From NCBI GenBank assembly GCA_029256035.1, contig JAQSYR010000090.1, forward strand, positions 1 through 6,422: a stretch of DNA of 6,422 nucleotides, given 5' to 3'. This document shows positions 5,646 through 6,422 of this stretch, in pieces. Numbering within the stretch: position 1 is the first letter of the stretch; each line of letters starts with the position of its first letter. The position numbers and the translations under genes are program-made. The notes beneath the pieces are model-generated. The model had not been told where the DNA came from. It was given only the letters and a program-made list of their open reading frames with translations, and did no database searches. The stretch comes from Anaerocolumna sp. GTDB lineage: Bacteria > Bacillota > Clostridia > Lachnospirales > Lachnospiraceae.

Positions 5646-6422
5646 CTTTAATTTTACTTTAAACCAAGGGGATAAGGCAGTAATCATTGGAGAGGAAGGC
5701 AACGGGAAAAGCACTTTACTAAAGTACATTTATGACCCCCATTTAATTGATTCTTATTGTGACCACTGGGGAAACCAATTGGGAAATCCTAAAAAAGGTT
5801 ATCTGGCACAGGAAACCAGTGAAGAATTATTAAATTTTACAGTGGGAGAGTTCCTTGCATATTATGAGATTTTTAGTTCTAGTAATCCAGATCTATGGTC
5901 AATCAATATAGATCTTGGTAAATTCCAGATGGATCAAAAACTTTCCACTTTGTCTGGAGGGGAAAAAGTAAAGTTACGACTTATGGCTCTATTAGCAGAT
6001 GATCCAGATATTTTACTGCTAGATGAACCATCCAATGATTTGGATATGAATACACTAGAGTGGCTTGAGAGTTTTATTAAGCAAACAAAATGTCCGGTAT
6101 TATTTATTTCCCATGATGAAACCTTAATTGAAAATACAGCCAATGTGATTATTCACATTGAGCAAATAAAGAAAAAAAGAGAATGTAAGTATTCAATTGA
6201 AAGAATGAGTTATGGAGATTATGTGCAATTAAGGCTTCGTGGGTTACAAAAGCAGGAAATGGTGGCAAGAAAACAGCGTGAAAATTATAAAAACCAAATC
6301 AATCGCTTTGGACAGATTTATAACCGTGATGAGTTAACCCAGGATAGAAATTCCACGAAATTAAATAATGTAAAATCAATAGAAAAGCGTCTGGAGAAGG
6401 GGAAAGAAGAATTTATAGAAAT
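5620..6422 (+). CDS. ABC-F type ATPase, N-terminus missing or disrupted; 3' end outside window
   Basis: The frame is open from 5602 to the right edge. Counting from GTG 5620, it shows Walker A GEEGNGKST (24-32), Q-loop GYLAQE (Q64), signature LSGGEK (111-116), Walker B ILLLDEPSNDLD (131-142) and switch histidine H165, all of the first ATPase domain. A basic linker follows (from about 180, SYGDYVQLRLRG then KQ/ER-rich coiled coil) as in ABC-F proteins. There are no membrane helices. ABC-F proteins bind the ribosome E site, and several protect against lincosamide, macrolide or pleuromutilin antibiotics. The start is a problem: the family normally has about 20 more residues, including the first beta strands, before KNFNFTLNQGD. 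GTG 5620 lies inside the terminator stem and has no usable ribosome binding site. ATG 5631 has one (GGAAGG) but reads Met-Ser-stop in another frame. The next in-frame ATG lies beyond Walker A. It may be a 5'-damaged gene. The family call is firm, the start is not. Confidence 0.75.
   Translation, partial: MFFLCHSKNFNFTLNQGDKAVIIGEEGNGKSTLLKYIYDPHLIDSYCDHWGNQLGNPKKGYLAQETSEELLNFTVGEFLAYYEIFSSSNPDLWSINIDLGKFQMDQKLSTLSGGEKVKLRLMALLADDPDILLLDEPSNDLDMNTLEWLESFIKQTKCPVLFISHDETLIENTANVIIHIEQIKKKRECKYSIERMSYGDYVQLRLRGLQKQEMVARKQRENYKNQINRFGQIYNRDELTQDRNSTKLNNVKSIEKRLEKGKEEFIE

Noticed and set aside
5934..6143. 69-codon minus-strand ORF over the ABC-F signature and Walker B region
   Set aside because: It is serine-rich and antisense to the most conserved ABC motifs, so a shadow.

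Overview
The window is AT-rich and reads as a stretch of chromosome from a low-GC Gram-positive anaerobe, most likely a clostridium of the Lachnospiraceae type. This is inferred from base composition, strong AGGAGG-like ribosome binding sites, and the gene families present (EcsC, AzlC/AzlD, stand-alone BFD-like Fe-S protein, DUF368, DUF1576, ABC-F). No rRNA, tRNA, CRISPR array, transposase or phage gene is visible.

Layout. Positions 1-431 (+) hold the C-terminal part of an EcsC-family protein. A promoter then serves an uncharacterised membrane-anchored protein (529-1092, +). This gene converges on azlD-azlC (1213-2258, -), a two-gene branched-chain amino acid exporter operon, and a perfect 15-bp inverted repeat between them looks like a shared bidirectional terminator. 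Divergent from azlCD is a small BFD-like [2Fe-2S] protein (2568-2807, +). It converges on a three-gene minus-strand operon (5319 down to 2859): a DUF368 polyprenyl-phosphate transporter homologue (PopT-like), a DUF1576 membrane protein with an obvious internal duplication, and a 113-residue soluble protein of unknown function. The spacing is 23 nt and then a 1-nt TAATG overlap, so the three are probably one functional unit.

Divergent from that operon, the right end carries an ABC-F type ATPase (about 5620-6422, +, running off the window). It is preceded by a leader with a promoter-like TATAAT, a strong intrinsic terminator whose 3' arm also forms the Shine-Dalgarno sequence, and a 12-bp inverted repeat enclosing the hairpin. 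This architecture resembles the attenuators that control antibiotic-resistance ABC-F genes. However, the well-placed ATG (5631) is followed at once by an out-of-frame stop, and the first ~20 residues expected of the ATPase are missing, so the gene is either 5'-damaged or uses an unusual start.

The places most worth a second look are the DUF368-DUF1576-113aa operon (a possible lipid-carrier recycling or transport unit with two uncharacterised members) and the attenuator plus broken 5' end of the ABC-F gene.
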